A stretch of 64,000 nt of DNA from Guadua angustifolia (lineage: Eukaryota; Streptophyta; Magnoliopsida; Poales; Poaceae). The notes below the pieces were generated by a model that worked only from the letters and a program-made list of their open reading frames with translations, ran no database searches and was not told the DNA's origin. Below, in pieces: positions 45,521-57,300 of this stretch. Each line of letters begins with the position of its first letter. The stretch's first letter is position 1. The stretch covers positions 45,403,854-45,467,853 of the forward strand of contig CM070520.1 of the NCBI GenBank assembly GCA_036346375.1. Reading direction: 5' to 3'. Position numbers and translations under genes: made by a program.

Positions 45521-45760
45521 AATTGAATCTCCACCCAGCTGTATACGTCCTAACAATTGTTTCATGGTAAATCAGTTGTTAATTCTCATGTTGGTGATTG
45601 CTGATCTTCCCTGGCGGTATATGGTTGCAGCCTAGATTTGTAGGAGCTTTGGAAGGCCACCGAGTGGCAAAGCACAAGGAGTAGAACAAGCAGCTGGTAA
45701 TTTAGAAGAGGATGCTACTCATCTTTCTTTCCGTAAGAGATTAGCATATGCTTTAATTTG
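45521..45760 (+). other. RLK-array leader, copy 2, last part
   Basis: CACCCAGCTGTATACGTCC through GGCCACCGAGTGGCAAAGC to TTTGCTTTTTGCAG, colinear with 48340-48580. It ends at a splice-acceptor-like site just before the first kinase exon. Confidence 0.8.
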
Positions 45761-45797
45761 CTTTTTGCAGAAAAGGCTTTTGCAAAATACAACAATT

Positions 45798-47735
45798 ATG
45801 GATCCAATAGGTCTGACGCACCGACTATTAGAAGAAATTACAGATAATTTCTCTGAGGAGCGAAAAATTGGTCAAGGTGCATATGGAAAGGTTTACAGAG
45901 TAAGGGCACATCTGATTTGTAACCAAATTTTATATATTATGTATAAACGTGATCAACACATAGTGTAGTGTGCCAAGAAATATACCTGCATCGCATGTTT
46001 TTGCCCATAATTGAAGAGTTGGGCAATGGGCAACATAGCCTGATGCTTACATTTTTCTACTTGTCGAACGTTATCAGTAGTAAACATAATAGATAATGAA
46101 CAGGGAGAGGATACAAACAGAGAAGATATTGCTGTGATGCTCACATGTAGTGCAGGTATTTTTCTACTTGTCGAACGTTATCAGTAGTAATAGATAATAG
46201 ATATATGTGGTGCAGGTATTTTTCTACTTGTCGAACGTTATCAGTAGTAAATAAACATGATCGATACACAGTGTGGTGTGCCGAGAAATATACCTGCACC
46301 ACATGTTTTTGCCCATAATTGAAGAGTTGCCACGCCATTTTTTTTATACGAGTGCCACACCTTTTGTTGTCGCACCATATTCTCCGTTGGAATAAAATGC
46401 GACAACAAAAAGCATAGTCTGATGCTCACATTTTTCTGCTTGTCGAACGTTATCGGTAGTAACACAAAATCAAGCTCTGTATTGAGTACTGATAGTAGAT
46501 AATGAACAGGGAGAGGATAAAAATGGAGAAGAGATTGCTGTGAAGATGCTTGATAATGTTGGGCCAGGAATTGACGATAAGCAATTCCAGAATGAGTTTG
46601 ATAACCTTAGGAAGCTTTAATCATCAAAATATTGTCAAGTTAAATGGCTACTGCTATGAAACACGACGCAAGCATATGGAGTACAATGGAAAATCAATTT
46701 TTGCTGAACAGACATACAGAGCGCTCTGCTTGGAGTATTTGCACAATGGCAGCCTTCAGAAGCATCTTTCTGGTATAATGGTGCTCCACTTCGACTCTTA
46801 TTTACCATGTGAAGATGAATAGTTGTGGATATTTGCATTACATAAATACTCTATTTGTGTCATTTCTGCAGATGAATGTGATGGACTTGACTGGCACACA
46901 CCTTACAAAATTATCAGGGGGACTTGTGAGGGTTTAAAATACCTTCATGAGGGGTTCGAAAAACCTATTTACCATTTGGACCTAAAACCTGACAATATAT
47001 TGCTGGATAAAAACATGGTGCCAAAACTTGCAGATTTTGGTTTGTCAATGCTCTTCAGTAATGAACACACCCGGATCACACGAGGCCTATAGGAATATTG
47101 TAAGTTTAATGCCTCGTGCGAGTTGTGCTTACTACATATTCATTGTACCTGTTATGTTTATGATGCCATGCAGCAGATACTTGCCACCAGAGTAAGAAGT
47201 TAGACATATTCAGCTTGGGTGTTGTAATGATAAAGATAATCTCAGGACCCAATGGCCGCTCCAAAAGCGCCGAAATGCCTCCCCAAGAAGTTATTGATCT
47301 AGTGAGAAATGTTATTTCTCTTTATCAAGATCTTTGGTTATTTTTAACAAATACTATGCTATGATTCACATTTGTATAGCACCGTTCCTGCTTTACATTC
47401 TGATTCCACAGATACATGCAAACTGGAGGAACAGGTTGCAAGCAAAATGAAGTGGTTCCTCACTAGAGGCCTACAACATTTGGAGGGACAATGTCCAGAA
47501 GTGGCGTTCAACACCATTACGACCTTTTCTTTGGGCTAGAAAAGCTGGCATGCAGAACTTTAAAGACGGGTAGTGTAGCCTTAAGTGATGCTTGCAGGTG
47601 TCAGCAGGCACCCTCAGACGGCATGTGTGAGATCCTCAGCGTTGAGCCATTGCAGCTCCGGTTCCCCTTGGGCTTGGAGCCAAACAAATCGATGATCTCG
47701 TGCCCGCTGCACCTAACCGCCGTGTTGACGATGCC
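45798..47735 (+). pseudogene. Receptor-like kinase with C-terminal MSP domain, pseudogene
   Basis: Exon 1 (45798-45899) encodes LLEEITDNFSEERKIGQGAY, the start of an RLK kinase and glycine loop. Exon 2 (46510-46772) holds IAVKMLDNVGPGIDDKQF, then an extra T near 46615 shifts the frame before NHQNIVKLNGYCYETRR. Exon 3 (46872-47090) has YHLDLKPDNILLDKNMVPKL and ADFGLSMLF, then a stop after RGL. Exon 4 (about 47177-47301) keeps YLPPE but lacks the segment after it. Exon 5 (47412) has HANWRNRLQAK then a stop. 47605-47735 encodes ILSVEPLQLRFPLGLEPNKS, the start of a major sperm protein domain. Kinase-MSP fusions are a known grass RLK family. Confidence 0.8.
45940..46470. repeat. Local repeats in intron 1 of the kinase-MSP pseudogene
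   Basis: TTTTTCTACTTGTCGAACG occurs at about 46050, 46160 and 46218, with a variant at 46432. A block from GTGTGCCAAGAAATATACC to TTGAAGAGTT occurs at about 45967 and 46275. A broken copy of the exon 2 start (GAACAGGGAGAGGATAC) lies at about 46097, upstream of the real exon at 46510. Serial duplication of the intron 1/exon 2 junction best explains this. Confidence 0.75.
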
Positions 47736-48580
47736 CGTACGTGTTTCTTTCTTCATCACCACTCGGCACCAAGGCACTGACCATGCGCGTACGTGTTTCT
47801 TTCTTCATCACCACTCGGTCCCCGCGAGCTTGACCGAGCCGACAAAAATGACCATACACGTGTTTGTTTCTTCATCACCACTCGGTCCCCGCGAGCTAGC
47901 ATTGGCCAAGCTCCAAGCTCATAAATGACCATAAGCGTGTTTCTTTGTTCATTCCTTACGCGTGTTTCATTCTTCCTTTCTTTACACCACACCGTCATCG
48001 CGAGCAAGCGTTTACCAAGCTGTTTATCATCATCTCCATGCTTGCCCTACTGCATCGTCTCGAGCGCCGGCTGGCGCATATGTAGTTTCACGTGGATGCG
48101 ATCCTCAATCTAACGGAGCTCGATCGATCCATCTCTCTCCCCTTCCGTCAAGGATCGAGCCATATCCTATCGAGCACGAGCCGGCAGGCCTTCCGCTCTC
48201 CAGGTTAGTAGTATACGTGCTTCTGCAATTAGCATTGCTTCCCTAGCTTTCAGGCCGGTGATCCTGCCACTTAGTACATCGATCTGGTTCTATGCCTATC
48301 GTTTCATCGTTCCATTGCACTGTACTGCAAATACAAATTGAACCTTCACCCAGCTGTACACGTCCTAACATTTGTTTCATGGTAAATCAATTGTTAATTC
48401 TTATGTTGGTGATTGCTGATCTTCCCTGGCGGTATATGGTTGCAGCCTAGAGAATTTGTAGGAAGGCCACCGAGTGGCAAAGCACAAGGCGTAGAACAAG
48501 CAGCTGGTAATTTATAAGGGAAAGCTACTCTTCTTTCTTTCTGTAAGAGATTAGCATATGCTTTAATTTGCTTTTGCAGA
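47735..48580 (+). other. RLK-array leader, copy 3 (uninterrupted)
   Basis: Begins with CGTGTTTCTTTCTTCATCACC minisatellite units (47735-48020). The complete leader follows: CCATGCTTGCCCTACTGC, GATCCTCAATCTAACGGAGC, CTTTCAGGCCGGTGATCC, CACCCAGCTGTACACG and GGCCACCGAGTGGCAAAGC. It is the reference that shows the empty sites of CACTA-1, the copia element, the solo LTR and the 0.86-kb insert. Confidence 0.85.
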
Positions 48581-48604
48581 TAATTAAGACTTTTGCAAAG
48601 TACA

Positions 48605-48662
48605 ACAATTATGGAGCCAATAGGTCTGACGCACCGACTATTAGAAGAAATTACAGATTGAT
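48605..48662 (+). pseudogene. Truncated kinase-MSP exon 1 ahead of the intact kinase
   Basis: ATGGAGCCAATAGGTCTG and following encode GLTHRLLEEITD, matching exon 1 of the copy 2 pseudogene, then TGA. The exon stops exactly where NFSEE should follow. A different kinase type begins 50 bases downstream, so this marks a recombination junction. Confidence 0.7.
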
Positions 48663-48712
48663 TTGCTGCAACCTTTAATTTGTTTGAAGGGAACTGTCAT
48701 ATGTAATCACAA

Positions 48713-51700
48713 ATGGATGGTGGAGCTATTGCTAGGCACAATGTCTTGGAGCGCATGCTACTCGACGACAGTGCAGAGCCGACGAACCTGACATTATCAC
48801 TTCTAGAAGCCATCACAAAAAATTTCTCCGATGACCTGCAAATCGGCAGTGGTGGATTTGCGGTGGTTTACAAGGTATGGATAACTCTCAACTGCTCCCA
48901 GTCTTAATCACACAGCTGATCTGGAAACTTAGCCTCATTCTGGCAAGGCATGCTGCGACTGCAGGGAATGCTTGTAAATGGGACGGTCGCAGTAAAGAAG
49001 CTGAATGCAATGCTTGATATTGATGAGAATAAATTCAACAATGAGGTTAACTGTCTGATGGGGGTAAAGCACAAGAATATAGTACGAGTTCTAGGATATT
49101 GTTCTGACACACAAGGGCAATTTGAAAAGTACGATGAAAAGTTTGTCATGGCAGATGTACGACATAGGTTGCTTTGCTTCGAGTACCTACCTAAAGGGAG
49201 TCTCGATGAGTATATCACCGGTAGGATGATGTGGCAAGTAACATTTATTTCCATCTATATTTTCTTTATTAAAGGTTATTATCTATAATAGGATTGTAGA
49301 AATTACTTTATTACCATGTGGTATACTACCTAGCATTCTAAGATTTACATTACTTAAAATTTGAAACCCTTTCTCCTCTCCTTCACAGATGCATCTCATG
49401 GACTTGGATGGAAAGTGCGCTATCAAATAATTAAGGGAATCTGTGAGGGTTTACATTATCTTCACCAGAAGAATATTGTTCACTTAGATCTCAAACCTGC
49501 TAATATATTGCTAGATGATAGCATGGTACCAAAAATCGCTGATTTTGGTCTCTCAAGGTGCTTCGATGAAAAGCAAAGTTGGACTATTACTTCGAAACTG
49601 ATTGGATCACTGTGAGCTAATTACCTCTTCAAAGCTCAATTTTTTTTGGGTGTTAGGTATGGATTATGCTACATTCCCTTTGCACATTCATCAATCGGAG
49701 TATTAAAATTTCATGCAGGGGATATTTAGCTCCGGAATTCTACAGTGGACGAATCACATTAAAGTTAGACATATACAGTCTTGGTGTTATAATCATAGAG
49801 ATACTGACCGGAAAGAAGGGGTATTCTGCAGTTGAGGAGGTAAGAACAAGTTATGTGATGGTTCTAATATAAAGACAGGATTTTGAAATAATTATGTTAT
49901 GCTTTAACTTCGCATAATATATTTCTTTTTTTCACATTTTGCATAATATCATTCTAGGGAGAACATCCAGTAGCGCTTTCACAATTTCACACTTTGCATA
50001 ATATCTTTCTTTGTAATAGGGTTTTTCACAAATTGTTGCAATCCGTATTTATGTTTTGAGTATCAAGGTAGCACCAAAATATGTGAAGAGAAATAATAAA
50101 TGTAGTATTTAAAATAAATATAGTCATAGAAGTTATTATCTTCAAGAAAAAAATTCATTTTTTCTCCTTGTTTTTGATTGAATGTGAAAATGCAATTTAC
50201 ATGGCGTTAAATCTGTGAGGACGTGCTTTACTTTTTGGATAATTTTTGTTGTTAGTTTGATGTCTGAATTGACATGGTTTGCGCATTAACATCGAGTAGT
50301 TGCTGTAAATACTCCTACTATGTGCTTTAATTTAATAATTGAAAATAATCATTGCTCCTTTTCTTAAACTAGTCAAATTGCCCACATAATTTGCACGTCT
50401 AGATATTACAACACTTATATTTATATTTGAATGTGTGATTGTATTTGTTATATCATGTTAGTATCTATAGTTGAAATATAGTTATATATGTTTTGGCAAC
50501 TACAACCACTGTTGTATTTATAATCTAGCACCACAAATAAGTGGGATAGGTTCTTCCCATTTTTTCTTGATTGGTGAGAAACTTTTTATTGTTTTTCTTC
50601 TTTCTAAGGTTATTTTAGCAGTCATTAGTTTTTATCTATTAATGGAAGAATTTATATTTTTTATGTTTTAAGGGTTATCAAAGCAATCGTTAGTTTGGAA
50701 TGCGGAAGTTTTGAAACTACAAACCTTTGTCGATTTAATCTTACCAATGTATTGTATCTGCTATCCAATACATTATATTATGCTTTCTTTGTAATAGGAT
50801 TTTCCCCTAATTCTTGTGGGAATTAATTTATGAGACTCGTGCGTTCCGAGCATGCCTTTAATTTGCACCACTATGATTTATACCCACCAAGATAAGTGGT
50901 GTAGAACTATTTTTGTATAGTCTGAGAGTATATAGTAAATGAATATGATATTAGATATTTGAGATGACCATCTCTTTCCACACTGTACGAATAGTAGATG
51001 ATTAGAACTCTAAGCTAGGTTTTAAATTTTGCCCTCTTTATTGATTTCTATGTTGTTTTGCCTTTTCTTGTTGCGTTCCTCTGCCTTTTCCGTTCTTTGT
51101 TTGTTTGCACAAGGCAGCACCCCATTTCCCATAGACAAGGATGATCTTACTTTGAAAAATACAAAGTGATATATATCTTTTAGTGATAAAATCCAATGGC
51201 CTCTGTAGCTTAGCTTTAATTATGGTCCACTAGATTGAGCCTAGATGTTTTGCATTTCTCATTAAAAAATCAAGCCTAATTTTCCTTTTAATACTAACGA
51301 GCAATGGCCAAAATAGATCAACTTTAATTAGGATCTACCAGATTAGTGACTAGATTTTTTTTTTGGAATTTCTAACATATTTTCCGTTTTTCTTCTTTTT
51401 TCCTGAGAAGCTGTAAATCACCAATAATCAGGTTTAATTTTAGAAATAAATTGTAACTCACGATTGCATGCATCTTTGTAGGTAGTTGAAAGTTGGATGA
51501 ATAGGTTGGAGATATCCGAGGGGGACACACTATTGGAACAAGTAAGAGTATGCGCTGAGATAGGGAACGAGTGCATGAATTTTGACCCAGTGAAAAGACC
51601 AGTTACACGGCACATAATCAAGAGGCTTGATAAAACGGGCAATACGGACTGGTCTGTCGAGATTGGCACGATTAGTACATCAACGGGCAATACGGACTGG

Positions 51701-51772
51701 TCGGTCGAGATTGGCACGATTAGTACATCAGCTGTGCAGGTAAGTATACTAATGGATCATAACGAGTTCTAA
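48713..51772 (+). CDS. Receptor-like cytoplasmic Ser/Thr kinase, five exons, apparently intact
   Basis: Exons 48713-48874, 48965-49220, 49389-49611, 49719-49839 and 51482-51739 have GT-AG introns and compatible phases (about 340 residues). Reading into the following donor adds 11 codons to a TAA at 51770. Motifs in order: glycine loop QIGSGGFAVVYK, VAVKKL lysine, NKFNNEVNCLM (E), HLDLKPANILL catalytic loop, ADFGLS, GYLAPEFYSG and DIYSLGVIIIEILTGKKG. The C-lobe has RVCAEIGNECMNFDPVKRP. No signal peptide or membrane segment, so it is probably cytoplasmic. A relative-typical C-terminal exon was not found downstream. ATG 48713 is the first in frame. Expression is unproven. Confidence 0.75.
49840..51481 (+). 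other. Large intron 4 of the kinase gene
   Basis: 1.64 kb, AT-rich, from GTAAGA to TTTGTAG. No coding or transposon signature was recognised; the ORF at 50471-50671 is spurious. Confidence 0.65.
51635..51730 (+). repeat. In-frame 48-bp tandem duplication in kinase exon 5
   Basis: Units 51635-51682 and 51683-51730 differ at one base and encode TGNTDWSVEIGTISTS twice, just after the kinase C-lobe. Confidence 0.95.
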
Positions 51773-51925
51773 ATAACAACGTTTTTGAGAGCTTGTGTAT
51801 ACCATAGTTACCAGAAAAGTGATTCGTTCGAATCACGATACGAAATTCGGGTTTGTGGTTCGTTACTTTTTCTTCTAATTTTCACTGTGAATTTGAACCC
51901 CATACCATTTGGACGGATAATGTCT

Positions 51926-52840
51926 GGAAGTGGCGTTCAATACCATTACGACCTTGTTTTGGGCAAGAAGAGCTGGCATGTTGAACTTTGAAGACGGGTG
52001 GCGAGGCCTAGTTGCATTTGGTTAGCTAGGAAATAACTGTTTTCTCCCTCCTTGGGTGTTTTGGGTCCTTGGTGGTCTAGGTGCGTAGCTCTTTGTAGCC
52101 TTTGGTTATCTTCGTCGTTTCGTGGTTTGCGGTGCTTGCAGGTGTCGGTGTTGTTGGAACCCAGGAACCTGCTGCAAACAGGAAGTTCTCTGTTGATAGC
52201 AGGAATCTCGTCGGTTCAGAAGTTCTCTGTTGTCTGAACCTCTGAAACGAAACTATGTAATTCTGAACAGAGAACAGAACAATCTGAAACTCAGCTGTTG
52301 GAGATTAGATGTTCCTGCGCTAGCTTAACCAACGGTAAAGCTCTGAACTTCCGGCGCTAGCTCTGATAACAGAGAAGTTCTGAAACCAGGAACAGAGGCC
52401 AAAACGAAGGTGGATTCTGAAGAAGATGGAAACGATTTTGTGCTGCAAGATCCATGCAGCTTTTCTGGTTTTCTCATTGCTTATAAAGGCTAGAAATTAC
52501 AACCAAATTCGGATAGCTTTCTGCACTACAAAACTGAAACGGACTCAACTAATTCAGAACCCAAGCCGGATACGGTATTGTTTGCTTTCCGGCAAAACAA
52601 CACTTTACACATCTGGACTCTGAATCCTTCCTAAACCTAAGATAAACTCTAACACATCAAGTTTAGATAACAAGTGTGTCGCCTTTTCGGTTCTCAGTGT
52701 CCCTTTTATTTGGGTTGGTGTTTGTGTTCTCTTTTTTTTTCGAACCGGTATTATAATTATTTTTTTATTGAAATGAATAGCAGAGGTTCTGCCCTTTGTT
52801 CAAGAAAATAAATTAGCTACGGTTTTCCGTCATCCAACCC
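51926..52840 (+). mobile_element. LINE-like 3' segment, split by a solo LTR
   Basis: It begins GGAAGTGGCGTTCAATACC and ends around TTTATTGAAATGAATAGCAGAGGTTCTGCC then A-rich sequence, resembling the 3' tail of plant L1 LINEs. Its first part recurs at 47498-47600, 53598-53680 and 53680-53827. No LINE ORF2 domain is present here. It could instead be a repeated 3' UTR of the RLK units. Confidence 0.4.
52152..52672 (-). mobile_element. Copia-type solo LTR (521 bp)
   Basis: On the minus strand it starts TGTTATCTAAACTTGATG and ends GGGTTCCAACA, a copia LTR pattern. Flanking duplication is GGTGT (52147-52151) against AGTGT (52673-52677). CTTTATAAGC on the minus strand near 52480 is a TATA candidate. 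It lies within the LINE-like segment. No internal region. Confidence 0.7.
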
Positions 52841-52970
52841 TTGCTTTTAAAAACGCGAAAGATGTCGAGTGATTGATTCACATAGTACTTTTACATTTGT
52901 ATTGTACCGTCGTTCCTGCTATGATTCACATTTGTATAGCACTGTTCCTGCTTTACATTCTGATTCCACA

Positions 52971-53107
52971 GGTACATGCAAACTGGAGGAACAGGTTGCA
53001 AGCAAAATGGAGTGATTCCTCACTGGAGGCATATTGCCAACAAGTCATGAGATGCACGGAGATAGCATTGAGGTACATGGAGATTTACAGGCACAATAGG
53101 CCTGATG
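52971..53107 (+). pseudogene. Isolated kinase C-lobe exon
   Basis: VHANWRNRLQAKWSDSSLEAY and CTEIALRYMEIYRHNRPDEV match the exon 5 C-lobe of the kinase-MSP type (47412), without the stop found there. A CACAG acceptor and a GTAATC donor flank it. The bases before it (52905-52970) duplicate 47375-47411. It is an orphan exon from another array unit. Confidence 0.75.
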
Positions 53108-53229
53108 AGGTAATCAAAATCATTATTGGCGCATTTGGTTTTTATTATTTTCCAGTGGAAAGTTCCTTTGTAATGGCGCAGAGTGGAATTTCCATTTAGT
53201 AAATCCGTTCGCTACATCGGTCAATAACG

Positions 53230-53560
53230 AGGTGCTCCCTCTATTTCACAATATTTATCTAACTTCTTTCGAATTTTTGTTTCACAATATTTGTCCATCA
53301 AAGAAATAAGAGCGTGGTAATAAGGCGTTCTTTAGTAAAGCTTCAGATCCTAGTTTCACCTTGGATCTGAAGCTTGTAGGTTAAAATAAAGTAAATTAAA
53401 TTTATATTTTTAGTCTAAAATGTAAATAAGATGGTCCACTTAAACACTTTTAATATATCCATAGTTCCAGTTTGACAGATCTGTTGGAGCTAGAAATACC
53501 CAGCTCCAACAGATCCACGGATCTGGTGGAGCTGGAACTGTACCAAACACAATCTAAGCA
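53230..53560. repeat. MITE-like hairpins
   Basis: AGCTTCAGATCC and GGATCTGAAGCT pair at 53339-53374, and GATCTGTTGGAGCT and AGCTCCAACAGATC pair at 53479-53517. CTCCCTCTATTTCAC near 53232 resembles a Stowaway terminus. The complete element and its TSD were not resolved. Confidence 0.45.
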
Positions 53561-53579
53561 TTATAGATAGTTGCCTACA

Positions 53580-53827
53580 ACGTTTGGAGGGACAATGTCC
53601 AGAAGTGGCGTTCTACACCACTACAACCTTGTTTTGGGCTAGAAAGCCTGGCGAGTTGAACTTTGAAGACGAGTGGTTTTCAACACCATTACGACCTTGT
53701 TTTGGGCTAGAAAAGTTAGCATGCTGAATTTTAAAGACGAGTGGTGAGGCCTAGCTGCATTTGCTTAGCGAGGAAGTAACTGTTTCTTCCTCTCTGCTTG
53801 GGTGTTTTGGGTCCTTTGTGGTCTAGG
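53580..53827 (+). repeat. Repeated array 3' segment, two tandem partial copies
   Basis: ACCTTGTTTTGGGCTAGAAA occurs at 53626 and 53694; the unit ends GGTCCTTTGTGGTCTAGG at the CACTA-2 insertion. The same tail reads on uninterrupted at 52062-52090 (GGTCTAGG then TGCGTAGC). Confidence 0.7.
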
Positions 53828-54100
53828 CACTACTACAGAACTGGCATTCAGTACCGGTCAAAAACGGCCTTTAATACTGGTTTTTCAACCTGTACAAGCC
53901 ATCCGGGACTAATACTCAAGGGTATCAGTCCCAGTTCCCTCACTCAGTACTAATAGAGTATCAGTACCGGTTGGAAGTCACACGTGGCAGCGCATCGTGA
54001 ACCCCTGAGTCCCTTATCAGGACTGGTTGGTGTCTCCAACTGGTACTGATGAGAACCTCATCAGTACCGGTTGGTTTCTCCAACCGGTACTGATGTGCTG
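53828..54100. repeat. Left TIR and subterminal repeats of CACTA-2
   Basis: Copies of CAGTACCGGTTGG and CCAACCGGTACTGATG in both orientations, with a perfect 16-bp hairpin, CATCAGTACCGGTTGG at 54059-54074 and its complement at 54080-54095. Confidence 0.9.
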
Positions 54101-54176
54101 TATATAATATATATATATATATCTGTGTGTGTGTGTGTGTGTGTCCACTAGCTATTATATGTGTGTGTGTGTGTTA
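54101..54176. repeat. AT and GT microsatellites
   Basis: Runs of TA (54104-54120) and GT (54124-54142 and 54160-54172) directly inside the subterminal block. Confidence 0.95.
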
Positions 54177-54374
54177 AATCACAACTAATTAAAGCACATA
54201 TAATCAATCATGCACATCTGACTGATAATTAAATCACTGAACATTCATTAACAAATTTAATTACAACTAATGTATTACAATATGTACACATATTAGTTCT
54301 TCTGTTCATCGATCGGGATCACAGAATATTCATTAACAACTTTAATTACAACTTTAGTCTTTCTTTTCCTTCTG

Positions 54375-57300
54375 TTCATCGGGATCTTTTACGTGCATCG
54401 CTATTGCTAGCCGTCGACCCCGACAGTTCACCGGTCCTTATCAAAGGGCCCAACCTATTTACATTTGGTTCGTGAAACTCGCCGTTTGGATTTATGACCT
54501 CATCATAAATGAAGCCGACGAGTTGTTCTTGGATTGCTCTCACTCACGCCGGCGAGAATTCCGAACCTTGTTCCGCCAAATATTGAGGCACCTGTCATTA
54601 AGTCATTAACTAATCAATCCTTGAATTTGTACAAGATATAAGGAATGCCTAGACATCATTAAAGCTAGTCAATATATTTACGCACCCCCTTGTCGCCTTT
54701 TAGCATGCGGTCAGCGACTCCGGTTTGGGTGTGCATAAACTCACGTACATAGTAGCCGCATAAATTGTTGCCCAGCGGCTGATACAAGATCTACGGTGAA
54801 AAAAGTTGAAAGCGTGAAATGGATGTAAGGAAATTAAGTTAACTAACTAAAAAGCTAGCATTATGATATATGTACTTGAGAGGCAATTGTAATATCAAAT
54901 TTCTCCTTGAATACACCCTGTTTTATATTTAAACCGCATGAATGCACTACACATGTGATTATGAATTGTACATGATTAGAATTTGTTTCAAATGGAAGGA
55001 AATAGAACTAGTACAATAATGAAAGGAACAAGAATTAATACCAGTTGAGCATGTCGATAAAGTTTTGAAACTTTTTAGCTGGTTTCCTTCTCGAGTCCAT
55101 AACTGTGATCAGGCTACGATCTAGCTCGATCATAAGAAGAATCCAGTGAAAACTGTACATATATTTGTCAATGTAGATAACTAACTAGTTCTAACATTGT
55201 GTTATGAAAAAGGAGTAGAACGAGGCGGTACGAAAACACGTACTCAAATGCGTAGGGTAGATATATCTTTGACTTATATTTTTGTCCCATTAGCGCATTG
55301 TATATGTTAGTCTCTATTTCGCTTGGGAAGTCTGTAACAGTTGTCTCGTTGATAACTACTAGGTCCATGAAGCCTATGTCAAAAATACGATCCCTTCGGC
55401 ATCTTTGTATCTCCATTCTATATAAGAAATTAGTTAGACTTGCAAGTTAGTATAGTACAAGGGCGCGCACGATGGTTTTTTTGTAAATAAGACACTTACA
55501 CGATCCAAAGAACCCAAAGATGGCATGGCGAGGCGTCATCTCGTATAGATCATACATGACGTTCCATTCGACATAAAATTCACCGCTCCCCGTGGAAAAA
55601 TCTTGTTCCTTGAACTTGACAAATGAACAAATCTAGACCATGCTTGGCCGCGTCCAAGTACCATTCATGGAATTGTCGCATCTTTGTTGTTAGCTGGAGC
55701 AGCTCCTCATGCCTGACCAATGATGTGCCTGGTGTAAATGGCCATCTTACTTGGGCATACTCAATTTTCGTCGTGCCTAATACTTGATCTTCGTCAAGTC
55801 TAGTTTCATCGAAGAATTTTAGCATCTCCTTGGCCTTCTCGTCAGCTGACGTCCTCTCCTCTGAAGTCTTCTTCTTGTGGGATTCCTTAGTCAATGTGCA
55901 CTCGTAGTTTGATAGACGAGGCATTTCTTTTTAATCCTTCAAATTTTTAATAGTCCTCAAGCCTTTGTGAAATTATTTCATGTCAGGTTGAACCTTCTTC
56001 TCTGGTGACTTGGGTCTAAAAAATTTAGTTACCTCACCTTGTACTATCTTCTTGGTATCCTCCTCGATCATATCATACGCCCGCTCCGGAAGTGGAGCCA
56101 GCTTCTTGGATTGGGTGGACGACCCCGTCTTCTTGGGAGCTGCTGGCCGAGCTGGCTTGTTTGTCTTGGTCAGCGCCTTCTTGGGAGGAGACGGGCTTCT
56201 TATGGGGCTTATGTGTGCGGGAGGTGGTGTAGGAGTCGACGCCTTCTTGGGAGGAGATGGGCTTCTTCTGGGGCTTATGTGTGCTGGAGGTGGTGTAGGA
56301 GTCGGCGCCTTCTTTGGAGGAGACGGGCTTCTTCTGGGGCTTATGTGTGCGAGAGGTGGTGTAGGAGTCGGGCTTCTTTGCAGAGAGGACACATCCATGT
56401 TATCTCGAAAAATTATGTACCGCTTGCGCCACAGGATGAAATTGTGTACCGCCTCTCCTTAGTTTGTAGTCCTATCACCTCCAGGAATTTCGAGGTCAAG
56501 ATCCTCGTACCCTGGGCAAACATCCTCCACCGAGACCTTGGAGTAGCCTAACGGTATCTGTTGGCCATGGATGAGCTGCCTCGGCTCCACTGGGTGAGCC
56601 ATGCTGTGGGCTGCCTTGAATGAGAGGTTCCACGCTTGGACATGCAGCTCATAAGGTGTTTACTGCCTAATGTCGTCTATGGGATAGTGGTCTAAATCCG
56701 CTTCAGGCAAGCCACCGAAAGCGTAGCTGCTCGGCTGCACAGAGGGGCTGATGATGTTAGGATTACTTGGAGGTTCCTAGCTCATCTCCCGCTGTTGGCT
56801 CAAGGCTAACTGCACCTCTCTTCGTATCTCTTCTTGCATTCTCTCCTGCGTTTGATTCAGGCGTTCTTCAAAGCATTGAGCTGTTGTGTCTGTCGAGCCT
56901 TGCTTCTCACCCGACTCCTATAGATCTCGGCATCCTGAGAGAAACTAACCTTCCACGGGACGACGCCAACGCCTCGTGTACGTCCAAGGTGCTCTGGGTT
57001 TTGTAGGGCCCTTGTTAGCTCGTCGTTCTCTCTATTTGGCACGAAAATGCCCTAGGAAGACTCCTCGATCGACTGTGCAAGCCTTCTGACCACATCTCGC
57101 AGCACCTCCCCAAACACTGCATTGCCTTCATCATCAAGGCCGCCGCTATGAGTATAGAACCAATGTCTTGCTCTATCGGGCCATTCCATTGTTGCGGGTG
57201 CGACACCCTTCACTAGCAGGTCCTGTTCTCTCTTATCCCATTTGAGTATTGCTTGGCAGTAACCACCAGGGCCGAGTCGGTGGTGGTAATTCTTCTTCTG

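Noticed and set aside
56010..56551. Glycine-rich + strand ORFs of 150 and 170 residues
   Set aside because: They are antisense to 66-bp repeats encoding a proline-rich linker; repeat composition keeps all frames open.
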